Positions 52,378-64,000 of a stretch of 64,000 nucleotides of DNA are shown here, piece after piece. This DNA comes from Rhodoblastus sp963828185 (GTDB lineage Bacteria > Pseudomonadota > Alphaproteobacteria > Rhizobiales > Beijerinckiaceae), in contig CAWHDV010000017.1 of the NCBI GenBank assembly GCA_963828185.1, positions 310,001-374,000 of the forward strand. Direction: 5' to 3'. Position numbers and translations under genes: made by a program. Within the stretch, counting starts at the first letter, position 1, and the number at the start of each line of letters is the position of its first letter. The notes under the pieces were generated by a model. That model saw only the letters and a list, made by a program, of their open reading frames with translations. It was not told where the DNA came from and did no database searches.

Positions 52378-53772
52378 ATGGAGTTGGCTTTCGATCTCCG
52401 CGTCGACAAGGCGCTTGGCGACAAGCAGCTGAAAATCGCCATCGAGCGCACCACCGGCAATGCGCGGCGCAAACGCGCCGCGGCCGTGTCGGCGTGGCCC
52501 GATTTCATTGCGGCGCGGAAAAGCGCCGCCGCGATCAAGGACCACGCCATCGCGCATATGGCCTATTACCTCGAAATGTTCGAGCGCAACGCCCTGGCTT
52601 CCGGCGCGATGGTGCATTGGGCGCGCGATTCCGACGAGGCCTGCGCCATCGTCGTCGACATCTGCAAGGCGGCGAACGCCAAAACCGTGACGCGCTCGAA
52701 AAGCATGCTCGGCGAGGAGATCGGCCTGCCGCATGCGCTCGCCGCGGCCGGGCTGCGGCGCGTCGAGACCGATCTCGCCGAGCACATCATCCAGCTCGCC
52801 GACGAGACGCCGTCGCATATCATCTGGCCGGCGGCGCATCGCACCAAGGAGGACGTCGCCGTTCTCTTCGCCGAGCATCACCGCGACAAGACGCCGACGA
52901 CCGATATCGAGTTGATGGTGGAATCGGCGCGCAAGGAATTGCGCGAGGATTTTTTTGCCGCGGAAGTCGGCATTTCCGGCGCGAACTACCTCGTCGCCGA
53001 GACCGGCGCCATCTGCACCATCACCAATGAGGGCAACGCCGAACTGACCACGACGCCGCCGCGCGTGCATATCGTCACGGCGGGCATCGAGAAGATCGTG
53101 GCAACGACCGAGCACGCGCTGCAATTGACGCGGCTGCTGGTGCGCTCGGCCACCGGCGCCGATCTGACCCAGTACACCACTTTCCATTGCGGCCCGAAGC
53201 GCGCTGATGACCGCGACGGTCCCGAGCAGTTCCATATCGTGCTGGTCGATCACGGCCGGACGAGAATGCTCAGGGATATGCCGGACATGCTGCGCTGCCT
53301 GCGCTGTGGCGCCTGCCTCAACCATTGCGTCGTCTATCGCGCCATCGGCGGCCACGCCTATGGCGCCGCCTATCCTGGCCCGATGGGCTCGGTGCTGACG
53401 CCGGTTTTCGACGGGCTGGAAAAATCGCGCGACCTGCCGCACGCCTGCACGCTCAACGGCCAGTGCCGCGCGGTCTGCCCGGTCGATATTCCGCTGCCGA
53501 CGCTTCTGCGCTCCTGGCGCGACAAGAGCTGGCGCGCGGGCCTGGAGCCGGCGACCACGCGCGCGGCGCTGGGCGTCTGGGCTTTTGTCGCGGCGCGGCC
53601 GGCGCTTTACCGTCTCGGCCTCGCCTTCGCCCTGCCCGCGATGCGGCTTTTCGCCAAAGGCGGATGGATCGGCAAAATGCCGCTGGCGTCGGGCTGGACT
53701 TCGGCGCGCGACCTGCCCAGGCCGCCGGGCAAGAGTTTTCTCGCGCAATATCACGAGGGCAAACGCCCATGA
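52378..53772 (+). CDS. lutB: L-lactate oxidation Fe-S protein LutB (LldF)
   Basis: 464 aa from the ATG at 52378, one base after the lutA stop. The LUD domain carries KTVTRSKSMLGEEIGLPHAL and ISGANYLVAETGAICTITNE. A ferredoxin-like region has LRCLRCGACLNHCVVYRAIG and CTLNGQCRAVCPVDIPL, giving two cluster sites. It passes electrons from lactate towards the respiratory chain. The stop overlaps lutC. Confidence 0.95.
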   Translation: MELAFDLRVDKALGDKQLKIAIERTTGNARRKRAAAVSAWPDFIAARKSAAAIKDHAIAHMAYYLEMFERNALASGAMVHWARDSDEACAIVVDICKAANAKTVTRSKSMLGEEIGLPHALAAAGLRRVETDLAEHIIQLADETPSHIIWPAAHRTKEDVAVLFAEHHRDKTPTTDIELMVESARKELREDFFAAEVGISGANYLVAETGAICTITNEGNAELTTTPPRVHIVTAGIEKIVATTEHALQLTRLLVRSATGADLTQYTTFHCGPKRADDRDGPEQFHIVLVDHGRTRMLRDMPDMLRCLRCGACLNHCVVYRAIGGHAYGAAYPGPMGSVLTPVFDGLEKSRDLPHACTLNGQCRAVCPVDIPLPTLLRSWRDKSWRAGLEPATTRAALGVWAFVAARPALYRLGLAFALPAMRLFAKGGWIGKMPLASGWTSARDLPRPPGKSFLAQYHEGKRP

Positions 53773-54410
53773 CGGCGAGAGACGCGATATTCGCCGCGAT
53801 CCGGGCGGCGAAGCCCGACGCCGATCCCGCCGCAGCCATCGCCGCGCAGGCGGCCGAATGCGCCAATGTCATGCGCAAAACCCTGCCGGCGCTCGATGAG
53901 GCCGATCTGGCGAAACTTTTCACGGAGCGCGCCGGCAGCGACAAGGTCGGCGCGACGATCGAGCGGGTGGAAAAGCTCGCCGACCTGCCGCAAGCCGTGG
54001 CGCGCTATGTCGAAGCCAACGGGTTGAAGCGGCAATTCGCGCTTCAGCCTGATCCGCGCCTGAAAACTCTCGAATGGGGGGCGCTCGAGCCAGACGCCGA
54101 ACTGCGGCCGGATTCGCCGCTCGCCGTCGGCGTCGCGCTGTGCGGCGTGGCCGAGACGGGCTCGCTGGTGTTTCATTCCGGCCCGGAAGCGCCGACGCTC
54201 TATGAGTTCTTGCCGCTGCATCATCTTGTCGCGCTGGATGCGCAGACCCTGATGCCGCGACTGGAGGATTACGCCGTCGCGGAACGCGGAAAACCGCAAC
54301 CGCGCAACGTCAATTTCATCACCGGCGCCTCCGGCACCACCGACATCGAGGGGGTTTTGGCGCGCGGGGCGCACGGGCCGCGACGGCTGCACATCATAAT
54401 TTACAACTAA
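53769..54410 (+). CDS. lutC: L-lactate oxidation protein LutC (LldG), LUD domain
   Basis: 213 aa from the ATG at 53769, overlapping the lutB stop. LUD domain: PLAVGVALCGVAETGSLVFH, FLPLHHLVALDAQTLMPRLE and NFITGASGTTDIEGVLARGA with HGPRRLHIIIYN at the end, the family signature. Third subunit of the lactate dehydrogenase system. Confidence 0.94.
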   Translation: MTARDAIFAAIRAAKPDADPAAAIAAQAAECANVMRKTLPALDEADLAKLFTERAGSDKVGATIERVEKLADLPQAVARYVEANGLKRQFALQPDPRLKTLEWGALEPDAELRPDSPLAVGVALCGVAETGSLVFHSGPEAPTLYEFLPLHHLVALDAQTLMPRLEDYAVAERGKPQPRNVNFITGASGTTDIEGVLARGAHGPRRLHIIIYN

Positions 54411-54519
54411 CGTCTTTCGCACGGTCTTCCGGCTGTTGGAAAAGGTGGCTAGGATTGTCGCGACAACACGACGACTTCGTGGGAGGAGCGTCTTGGAGCT
54501 CGCTGGATTTTTCGTGCGA

Positions 54520-55401
54520 TCAGTCGAACCGGGACGCCAGCGCCAGCGTCTGCCAGGCGCGGGCCGCGTCCGACAGATAGGCGCCCCTGCGCCAGACCAG
54601 CGCCAGCCGCCAATCGACATCGGGCTCGTCGAGTTCGACGCTGACCATGCCGGGCCGCCTGTGGCTTTCGACGAGAAGGCGCGGCAGGAAGGCGGCCCCC
54701 ACGCCCGCCGCCGCCAGTTCCACGATGAAGTCGATCTGGCTCGAGCGCGCCGCCACCACCGGCTCGAAACCTTTGCTGTGGCAGGCGTTGAGGATCAGCC
54801 GGTTCTGGGCGAAGCCGCTCTCGAACAGGACGAGTGGAATATCGCGCAGGTCGGCGATGGAAATGTTTTTCCGCGCGGCCAGCGGACTGCTCGCCGCGAC
54901 CAGCGCCATCATCGGATCGCGGCGGATTTCATGCCAGTCGAAATCCTCATCGACCGGCAAAAGCGAAGCGGCGAAGTCGATTTCGCCGAGCCGCAGAATT
55001 TCCTCGAGCCGCGCGCTGCCGTGCTCGATCAGCCTGATGTCGACGCCCGGATAGGTCTGGCGGAAGCGGGCGAAAAGCGGCGCGAACAAGATGCCGCTGC
55101 CGACCGGCGGCAGGCCGAGCCGCAGCACGCCGCGCTTCAAGCCGCGCAATTCGGCGATCTCCAGCAAGAGATCGTCGCGCTCCGCCAAAAGCCGCAACGC
55201 GCGGGCGTAAACCGCCTCGCCGATCGCCGTCATCCGGGGCTTCGCCGCCAGCCGGTCGAGCAAAGGCGCGCCGATCTCGTCCTCGATCTGGCGCACCGCC
55301 TTGCTCACCGTCGACTGGGTCGCGCACAGGGTTTTGCCGGCGGCGGTGAAGCCGTTCTGCCTGATAACCTCGACAAAGGCGCGCAAATTCTTCAATTCCA
55401 T
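54520..55401 (-). CDS. LysR family transcriptional regulator
   Basis: 293 aa from the ATG at 55401 (MELKNLRAFVEVIRQNGFTA), where the LysR helix-turn-helix begins: GKTLCATQSTVSKAVRQIED and EIGAPLLDRLAAKPRMTAIG. The effector domain is typical (LRLGLPPVGSGILFAPLFAR; VELAAAGVGAAFLPRLLV). It is divergent from aceE across 230 bases, so the PDH operon is its probable target; the effector is unknown. Confidence 0.92.
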   Translation of the reverse strand: MELKNLRAFVEVIRQNGFTAAGKTLCATQSTVSKAVRQIEDEIGAPLLDRLAAKPRMTAIGEAVYARALRLLAERDDLLLEIAELRGLKRGVLRLGLPPVGSGILFAPLFARFRQTYPGVDIRLIEHGSARLEEILRLGEIDFAASLLPVDEDFDWHEIRRDPMMALVAASSPLAARKNISIADLRDIPLVLFESGFAQNRLILNACHSKGFEPVVAARSSQIDFIVELAAAGVGAAFLPRLLVESHRRPGMVSVELDEPDVDWRLALVWRRGAYLSDAARAWQTLALASRFD

Positions 55402-55631
55402 GGCTATTCCAATATCGAATTGGCGCCAGTAATTCAATTCATTTCCAGACTTGGCAAAAAAGGCGTAGGTTCTCCCAACCCGGAAAAAACAACGAAGCGA
55501 ACCGGGATCGCAAAGGCGGGAGGGGCGCAAGCCTTTCATCAATCAGGAAAGCTGGACTCCGCGCCGCGAGGCCGGAATTCGGCGCGCGCCTTGCCGCCTT
55601 CACCCGGACTTGATGAAACCTGGAGGAAACG

Positions 55632-58296
<2,665 letters not shown>

Positions 58297-58356
58297 CGAC
58301 CGCCTGAACGGCGCGCGCAACCCATTCCCTTATCCGAAAATTTCAAGGCTTTCCCA

Positions 58357-59670
58357 ATGTCCATGATTGAAGTGAAAGTTCCCGACATCGGCGATTTCAA
58401 GGACGTGCCGATCATCGAAATCAGCGTGAAGCCCGGCGACCAGGTGAAAGCCGACGATCCCTTGATCGTGCTCGAATCCGACAAGGCTTCGATGGAAGTC
58501 CCCTCGCCCGCCTCGGGCAAGGTCGCCGAGATCCTGGTCAAGGTCGGCGACCGTGTCGGCGAGGGCTCGTTGATCCTCAAAATGGAGGCGGAAGGCGCAG
58601 CCGGCGCCGCGCCATCTTCATCCGCGCCGGCGCCACAGGCTGCTGCTTCCGCGCCAGCCCCCGCCCCGGCTCCCGCGCCAGAGTCGCCGACCGGCCGGCC
58701 GAGCGGCCCGACGCCGATCATCGGCCTCTCCCCGTCTGCGAGCAACGCCGCCGTCGATTTCTCCCATGTCCATGCCTCACCGGCGGTGCGGCGGCTGGCG
58801 CGCGAACTCGACATCGACCTGACCCGCGTATCGGGCAGCGGCGACAAGGGCCGCGTCACCAGGGAGGACGTGAAGGCCTTCCTGTCCGGCGGCGCGCCGG
58901 CGGCGGGCGCTGTTTCCGGCGGCGCCGGCATTCCTGAAATCCCGGCGATCGATTTTTCCAAGTTCGGGCCGATCGAGGAAAAGCCGCTGTCGCGCATCCG
59001 CAAATTGTCGGGGCCGTTCCTGCATCGCTCCTGGCTGAACGTGCCGGCCGTCACCCAGCACGACGAAGCCGACGTCACCGATCTCGAATCCTTCAGAAAG
59101 ACGCTCGACGACGCGGGCAAGGCCGACAAGGCGAAACCCTATCGCGTCTCGCTACTGCCGTTCCTGATGCGGGCGAGCGTCGCCATGTTGAAGGAATTCC
59201 CCGATTTCAACTCCTCGCTCAATCCGGCGAAGGACGGTCTGATCCACAAGAAGTACTGGCACATCGGCTTCGCCTGCGACACGCCGGAAGGCCTGGTCGT
59301 GCCGGTCATACGGGACGTCGACAAGAAGGGAATTCTCGACCTTTCGCGCGAACTCGGCGATCTCTCGGCCAAGGCGCGCGCGGGCAAACTCTCGCCCGCC
59401 GAAATGTCGGGCGCGACTTTCACCATTTCTTCGCTCGGCGGCATTGGCGGCACCGGCTTCACGCCGATCGTCAACGCGCCGGAAGTGGCGATCCTCGGCG
59501 TGGTGCGCTCGAAAATGGCGCCCGTCTGGAACGGCAAGGAATTTGCGCCGCGCCTGATGCTGCCGCTGTCGCTGTCCTATGACCATCGCGTCATCGACGG
59601 CGCGGCCGCCGCGCGGTTCGCCCGCGCCCTGGCCATAGTGCTGGAAGACATCCGCCGGCTGGCGCTCTAA
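58357..59670 (+). CDS. aceF: Pyruvate dehydrogenase E2, dihydrolipoamide acetyltransferase
   Basis: 437 aa. One lipoyl domain (residues ~3-78) with the lipoyl Lys in ESDKASMEVPSPASG, an Ala/Pro linker, the peripheral subunit-binding domain (HASPAVRRLARELDIDLTRV, KGRVTREDVKAFL) and the catalytic domain with SYDHRVIDGAAAARF. A single lipoyl domain is at the short end for AceF partners of AceE. It transfers acetyl to CoA. 60 bases after aceE, 15 before lpdA. Confidence 0.95.
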   Translation: MSMIEVKVPDIGDFKDVPIIEISVKPGDQVKADDPLIVLESDKASMEVPSPASGKVAEILVKVGDRVGEGSLILKMEAEGAAGAAPSSSAPAPQAAASAPAPAPAPAPESPTGRPSGPTPIIGLSPSASNAAVDFSHVHASPAVRRLARELDIDLTRVSGSGDKGRVTREDVKAFLSGGAPAAGAVSGGAGIPEIPAIDFSKFGPIEEKPLSRIRKLSGPFLHRSWLNVPAVTQHDEADVTDLESFRKTLDDAGKADKAKPYRVSLLPFLMRASVAMLKEFPDFNSSLNPAKDGLIHKKYWHIGFACDTPEGLVVPVIRDVDKKGILDLSRELGDLSAKARAGKLSPAEMSGATFTISSLGGIGGTGFTPIVNAPEVAILGVVRSKMAPVWNGKEFAPRLMLPLSLSYDHRVIDGAAAARFARALAIVLEDIRRLAL

Positions 59671-59685
59671 AAATCGGGGACGGAC

Positions 59686-61459
59686 ATGACGACGGAAATC
59701 AAGGTTCCCGATATCGGCGACTTCAAGAACGTGCCGGTGATCGAAGTGCTGGTGAAAAAGGGCGACGCGATCAGGGAGGAAGACCCCCTTATCGTGCTCG
59801 AATCCGACAAGGCGACGATGGAAGTGCCCTCGCCCGTGGCGGGCGTGGTGGCGGAAGTGAAACTCAAGGTCGGCGACAAGGTCGGCGAGGGCTCGCTGAT
59901 CCTGACGCTCGAAGGCGCGGCGGCGGCGACGGCGGCGACTCCCGAGGCGGCCAAGCCCGCCGCCGCGCCATCTCCTTCCCCGGCGGATTCCTTTAGCGGG
60001 GCTGTTCGCTCTGGCGTAAGCCAACCGCTCACGGCCAAGAGCGATCTTCACGCGGAAGTGCTGGTGCTCGGCGCAGGTCCTGGAGGCTATACCGCCGCCT
60101 TCCGCGCCGCCGATCTCGGCGCGAAGGTCGTACTCGTCGAGCGCTGGCCGATGCTCGGCGGCGTCTGCCTCAATGTCGGCTGCATCCCGTCCAAGGCTTT
60201 GCTGCACGCGGCGAAAGTCATCGACGAGGCGCAGGATTTTGCAGCCCACGGCATAGAGTTCGCAATGCCGAAGGTGGACATCGACAAGCTGCGCGGCTGG
60301 AAGGACAGCGTGGTCAAGCGCCTGACCGGCGGTCTCGCGGGGATGGCGAAACAACGCAAGGTGACGGTCGTGACGGGCCTGGGCGCCTTCGCCTCGCCGA
60401 ACACGCTTGAAGTCAAGGCTGCGGACGGCGGCAAGCAGGTGATCTCCTTCGACAAGGCAATCATCGCCGCGGGCTCCGAGCCGGTGAAACTGCCTTTCAT
60501 CCCCGACGACCCCAGGGTGATCGATTCGACCGGCGCGCTGGAAATGCAGGGCATACCGAAGCGCCTTTTGGTGCTCGGCGGCGGCATCATCGGCCTCGAG
60601 ATGGCCACCGTCTATCATTCGCTCGGCTCGAAAGTGACGGTGGTCGAGCTGCTCGACCAGATCATTCCCGGCGCCGACAAGGACATTGTCGCGCCGCTCT
60701 ATAAGCGGATTGAAAAGCGGTACGAAAAAATCCTGCTGAAGACCAAGGTGACGGCGGTCGCCGCCGAAGACGCCGGGCTGCGCGTGACCTTTGAAGCCTC
60801 GGACGGCGCGAAGTCGGAGGATGTGTTCGACAAGATCCTGGTGGCGGTCGGCAGGAAGCCGAACGGCGCGCTGATCGGCGCCGACGTCCGCCGGCGTAAA
60901 AGCCGACGAGCGCGGCTTCATCGCGGTGGACAAGCAGATGCGCACCAATGTCGGGCATATCTTCGCCATCGGCGACGTGGTGGGACAGCCGATGCTGGCG
61001 CACAAGGCGACACATGAAGCGAAAGTGGCGGCGGAAGTCGCCTGCGGCCATAAGTCGGCCTTCGACGCGAAGGTGATCCCCTCGGTGGCCTATACCGATC
61101 CGGAAGTGGCCTGGGTCGGCGTCACCGAGACGGAGGCCAAGGCGAAGGGCCTGAAATATGGCAAGGCGAGCTTTCCCTGGGCGGCGTCCGGCCGCGCCCT
61201 GTCGCTCGGGCGCGACGAGGGCGTGACCAAGGTGCTGTTCGACGAGGAAACCAGGCGCCTGATCGGCTGCGGCATTGTCGGCCCCTCGGCGGGCGACCTC
61301 ATCGCCGAAGCGACGCTGGCGATCGAACTGGGCGCGGACGCCGAGGACATCGGCCTGACCATCCACCCGCACCCGACGCTGTCCGAGACCTTTGGCCTTG
61401 CGGCGGAACTGTTCGACGGAACGATCACCGATCTGATCGCGCCGAAGAAGAAGAATTAG
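59686..61459 (+). pseudogene. lpdA: Dihydrolipoamide dehydrogenase E3 with N-terminal lipoyl domain, one frameshift
   Basis: N-terminal lipoyl domain (ESDKATMEVPSPVAG), linker, then the flavoprotein: VLVLGAGPGGYTAAFRAADL, redox Cys pair in GGVCLNVGCIPSKALLHAAK, LLVLGGGIIGLEMATVYHSL. At 60887 an extra T (GACGTCCGCC for GACGCCGCC) breaks the frame; it continues KADERGFIAVDKQMRTNVGH, IFAIGDVVGQPMLAHKATHE to the C-terminal HPHPTLSETF. Repaired length is ~590 aa. The lipoyl-E3 fusion is typical of AceE-type complexes. It reoxidises dihydrolipoamide with NAD+. Confidence 0.93.
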
Positions 61460-62027
61460 GACGAGAGCGGCAATGCCGAGCTGATCCTTCACCGCGCAGC
61501 AGGTATTTGAACGGGCTTTAAAGGGGGCGGCTCGCGGCGGGGAGCGGACGACCGCCCCAATCCCCTGTTTATTGCGGCGGGCCTTCCACCGCCCCCTCGT
61601 TCTGAGGATGCCGACATGGGGCATCAGCCGTCTTGCGAAAGTCGACAGGCATGGCGGCTGTCTCGAAGGGCGAGGGAATCGCTGGCCGCGATGGTCGAGC
61701 CGCCCGCCCTCACCGAGGTTCGGGACGCGGCCCGTGGTTCGAGACGCGCCGCCTTGGCCGTCGCAATCGCAGGTCCGTTGACGCCCTGGCGGCGCTCCTC
61801 ACCATGAGGAGTGGAATTTTCGCTGCTCGTAATGAAGGCGCGCGGCGTGCCGCGCCGGGTCGCTGCTGATTTTCTCAAACTTGAAGGACGTGAGCGGGGC
61901 CTTTGGCGACCGCGAGGCCGGAGGCGCGCCTGTTTGGAATTATTCTAAATAAAAGAGATTCATTTGTAACCCCGCCAGCGCGACCTTATCCCTTGAAAGA
62001 CATAGGGTTGGCGCGGGGGCTTGGGTA
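61460..62027. other. Intergenic region with degenerate repeats
   Basis: About 570 bases with no credible gene. From about 61565 to 61880 there are fragments like gtctcgaagggcgaggg, cctcaccgaggttcgggacg and cctcaccatgagga. These resemble a common Hyphomicrobiales intergenic repeat (ctcgaaggacgagg / cctcatcctgagg type) in decayed form. The last 150 bases are the upstream region of the porin, with an AT-rich patch (tattctaaataaaagaga) near 61940. Confidence 0.5.
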
Positions 62028-63626
62028 TTGAAAGCGAAAAAATCGAAATATCTTTGCGCGCGCGAGCGATTGGTCAGCGCGATGACACTGGTGGGAAGCG
62101 CCGCCCTGGCCATGCCGGCCTTCGCCGCCGTTCCTGATTTTGTGGAAACGCCGGTCAACGCTGCGCCGGTCGCGGCGCGGAACGCGACGGCCACGCAACA
62201 GGCTGCGCTCGAATCCTCCGGCGACGCGGAATTCATGGAGCAAAAAGTCGGTGACCCGGCAATGGGCGGCGCCGCGCCCGCCATTGCGGCGCCCCCACTG
62301 TCGAACCCTTTCGGCTTCCTCGACAATATTCAGAGAAGCGGCGCCGCGTTCGGCGACTTCTGGGGCGCGCGGCCCCTGCTAGCGCGCTATGGCACGACGC
62401 TGACGATCCAGGAGCAGAGCGAGCTGATCGGTAACGCCACGGGCGGTACCGGCAGGGCGATCGACTATGAGGGGTTGACGACCGTGACGCTGCAAGCCGA
62501 CACGCAGCGCGCCTTCGGCGTCTATGGCGGGCTGTTCAACGTCAGCGGGCTGCAGATCCATGGCGGCAATCTCAGCGCGCAGACCTTGCAGACATTGCAG
62601 ACCGCGAGCGGCATTGAGGCCGACCGCGGCACGCGACTCTGGGAGGCCTGGTACCAGCAAAAGTTTTTCGACGGCCAGTTCGACGTCAGGGTCGGACAGC
62701 AGAGCCTCGACCAGGAATTCATGGCCACCCAGAACGGCAATTATTTCCTCAATACGATGTTCGGCTGGGCGATGCTTCCTTCCGCCGACCTGCCCGGCGG
62801 CGGTCCCGCCTATCCGCTTTCCTCGGCCGGGCTTCGCGCCCGCGTGCACATCAATGATTATGTCACCTTGCTGACCGGCCTGTTCGACGGCAGCCCCGTC
62901 TCCACCGCCAACGGCGATCCACAGCGGATCAACGCCACCGGAACCAGTTTCCCTGTCGCCCATGGGGCGCTGGCGATCGCCGAACTGCAATTCGCCTATC
63001 CCGGTCCGAACACGCTGGTCCAGGCGGGCCAGCCGGACCCGCTCGCGCGGGTCTACAAGCTCGGCTTCTGGTACGACAGCGGGAAATTCGCCGACCTGCG
63101 CTACGACAGCGCCGGCCAGCCGCTCGCCAGCCCGGCTTCGACCGGAACGCCACAGACGCATGTCGGAAATTACGCCTTCTACGCGGTCGCGGACCAGATG
63201 ATCTATCGCTGGGCCGACGATCCCGACCGCAACATCAGCGTGTTCCTGCGGCCTATGTTCACGCCGTTGCAGGATCGCAACCTGATCAGCTTCAGCCTCA
63301 ATTCCGGCCTGACCATGCACGAGCCGTTTTTCGGCCGGGACGACGACACCTTCGGCCTGGGCATGGGCTATGCCCATGTGAGCGCGCACGCCTCGGGCTA
63401 CGACCGCGACGCCGCTTTCAACAATCCCGGCGTGTTCGTTCCGGTGCGCGGCGGCGAAACCTTTGTCGAGGCGACCTACCAGTACCAGGCGACGGCGTGG
63501 CTGCAGATCCAGCCGGACGCGCAATATGTATTCAATCCCGGCGCGGGTATCGCCAATCCGAATTCCCCCAATACGAAAATCCATGACGAAGCGGTCTTCG
63601 TCCTACGAGCGAACATGCAGCTTTGA
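62028..63626 (+). CDS. OprB-like carbohydrate-selective porin
   Basis: 532 aa, TTG start giving a long basic leader and signal peptide (RLVSAMTLVGSAALAMPAFA). The mature part carries features of the OprB family: FWGARPLLARYGTTLTIQEQ, DYEGLTTVTLQADTQRAFGV, GIEADRGTRLWEAWYQQKFF with FDVRVGQQSLDQEFMATQNG, and repeated aromatic beta strands ending VFVLRANMQL. Likely passive uptake of sugars or organic solutes. The ~80-residue Ala-rich segment before the barrel is not recognised. Confidence 0.88.
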   Translation: MKAKKSKYLCARERLVSAMTLVGSAALAMPAFAAVPDFVETPVNAAPVAARNATATQQAALESSGDAEFMEQKVGDPAMGGAAPAIAAPPLSNPFGFLDNIQRSGAAFGDFWGARPLLARYGTTLTIQEQSELIGNATGGTGRAIDYEGLTTVTLQADTQRAFGVYGGLFNVSGLQIHGGNLSAQTLQTLQTASGIEADRGTRLWEAWYQQKFFDGQFDVRVGQQSLDQEFMATQNGNYFLNTMFGWAMLPSADLPGGGPAYPLSSAGLRARVHINDYVTLLTGLFDGSPVSTANGDPQRINATGTSFPVAHGALAIAELQFAYPGPNTLVQAGQPDPLARVYKLGFWYDSGKFADLRYDSAGQPLASPASTGTPQTHVGNYAFYAVADQMIYRWADDPDRNISVFLRPMFTPLQDRNLISFSLNSGLTMHEPFFGRDDDTFGLGMGYAHVSAHASGYDRDAAFNNPGVFVPVRGGETFVEATYQYQATAWLQIQPDAQYVFNPGAGIANPNSPNTKIHDEAVFVLRANMQL

Positions 63627-63662
63627 GGCGCAAGGCGGCGCCTAACCACTATGGAGGACCCG

Positions 63663-64000
63663 ATGACGAGATCGAAAAATAATCTGGCGCTGGCGGCATG
63701 TCTCGGAATGGCCTGTTTCGGCCTTGCTCCGGCGACGCAAGCGCGCGCCGACAGCGAATTGCAGGGCTTCAAGCGCCTCTCGACGCTGGCGTCGACCGTT
63801 CCCGACAATGGCGATCTCAACCCCTACGCCGTGTTCGTCGCGCCGGCTTCGTCCGGCAAGATCGAAAAAGGCGACGTGATCGTCGACAATTTCAACAATG
63901 TCTCGAATCTGCAAGGGACAGGCGGCACCATCGTGCTGGTCAATCCGCAAAACGCGCGCCATGCGCCTTTTCGCCAAGATTCCGCAAAACCTTGCGCAAT
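63663..64000 (+). pseudogene. Secreted protein, 5' part, with apparent frameshift
   Basis: ATG 63663 follows a GGAGG site. Signal peptide (LALAACLGMACFGLAPATQA), then LQGFKRLSTLASTVPDNGDL, NPYAVFVAPASSGKIEKGDV and NVSNLQGTGGTIVLVNP. After the A4 run at 63949-63952 the sensible continuation (MRLFAKIPQNLAQ) is in another frame, fitting one extra A. The gene continues beyond the window. The look is of a secreted NHL/beta-propeller-like protein, unproven. Probably co-transcribed with the porin, 36 bases upstream. Confidence 0.55.

Overview
The window looks like a chromosomal segment of a GC-rich alphaproteobacterium, probably a Hyphomicrobiales member of the Beijerinckiaceae/Methylocystaceae type. 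The evidence is tandem Omp25/31-like beta-barrel proteins, MetX/MetW/MetZ, DUF6165 and DUF2336 proteins, a tRNA-Gln with encoded CCA, and a REP-like repeat family common in this class. The placement is inference. Most genes are chromosomal housekeeping or metabolic genes. One obvious mobile region lies at 7.8-15.6 kb.

Layout. 0-3 kb: end of a cupin/JmjC-like gene, a FemAB/BioF2-like acetyltransferase and a DHA2-type MFS exporter. 3-5.6 kb: two tandem outer-membrane proteins, each behind an AT-rich leader. The first is followed by a decayed copy of the 3' end of rlmE, so the pair arose by segmental duplication. 5.6-7.6 kb: rlmE and ppx. 7.75-15.64 kb: an integrative element in tRNA-Gln(CUG) with a tyrosine integrase, a DUF805 membrane protein, a frameshifted protein carrying family-A-like polymerase motifs (TV-Pol-like), a serine resolvase, a secreted protein, a second degenerate tRNA-Gln, hairpins, a WYL-like protein and a third att-like repeat. 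15.8-20.8 kb: methionine synthesis (metX, metW, metZ, metB). 22-24.3 kb: a CoA-transferase and 3-hydroxyacyl-CoA dehydrogenase. 24.4-28 kb: a heavily frameshifted PAS-GGDEF-EAL sensor. 28.3-37 kb: Old Yellow Enzyme, a secreted protease, DUF6165, tRNA-Glu, recJ, a GST, homoserine dehydrogenase and two HxlR regulators around an SDR. 37-40.6 kb: an EmrAB-like efflux pair plus DUF302. 40.7-46 kb: dgt, erpA and an overlapping opgC / SGNH / APH-kinase operon.

46-61.5 kb is a coherent lactate-to-acetyl-CoA module: lactate permease, FAD/Fe-S D-lactate dehydrogenase, GntR regulator, LutABC L-lactate oxidation, a LysR regulator, then a homodimeric (AceE-type) pyruvate dehydrogenase complex with E2 and a lipoyl-E3. 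Two near-identical 19-bp TGGT-N11-ACCA sites sit in front of the lactate genes. The window ends with an OprB-like porin and a truncated secreted protein.

A quality note applies to the whole window. At least nine otherwise well-conserved genes are interrupted by one or a few single-base indels, several of them in homopolymers. Most of these are probably sequencing errors rather than true pseudogenes. They are marked as pseudogenes here because the reading frame as given is broken.
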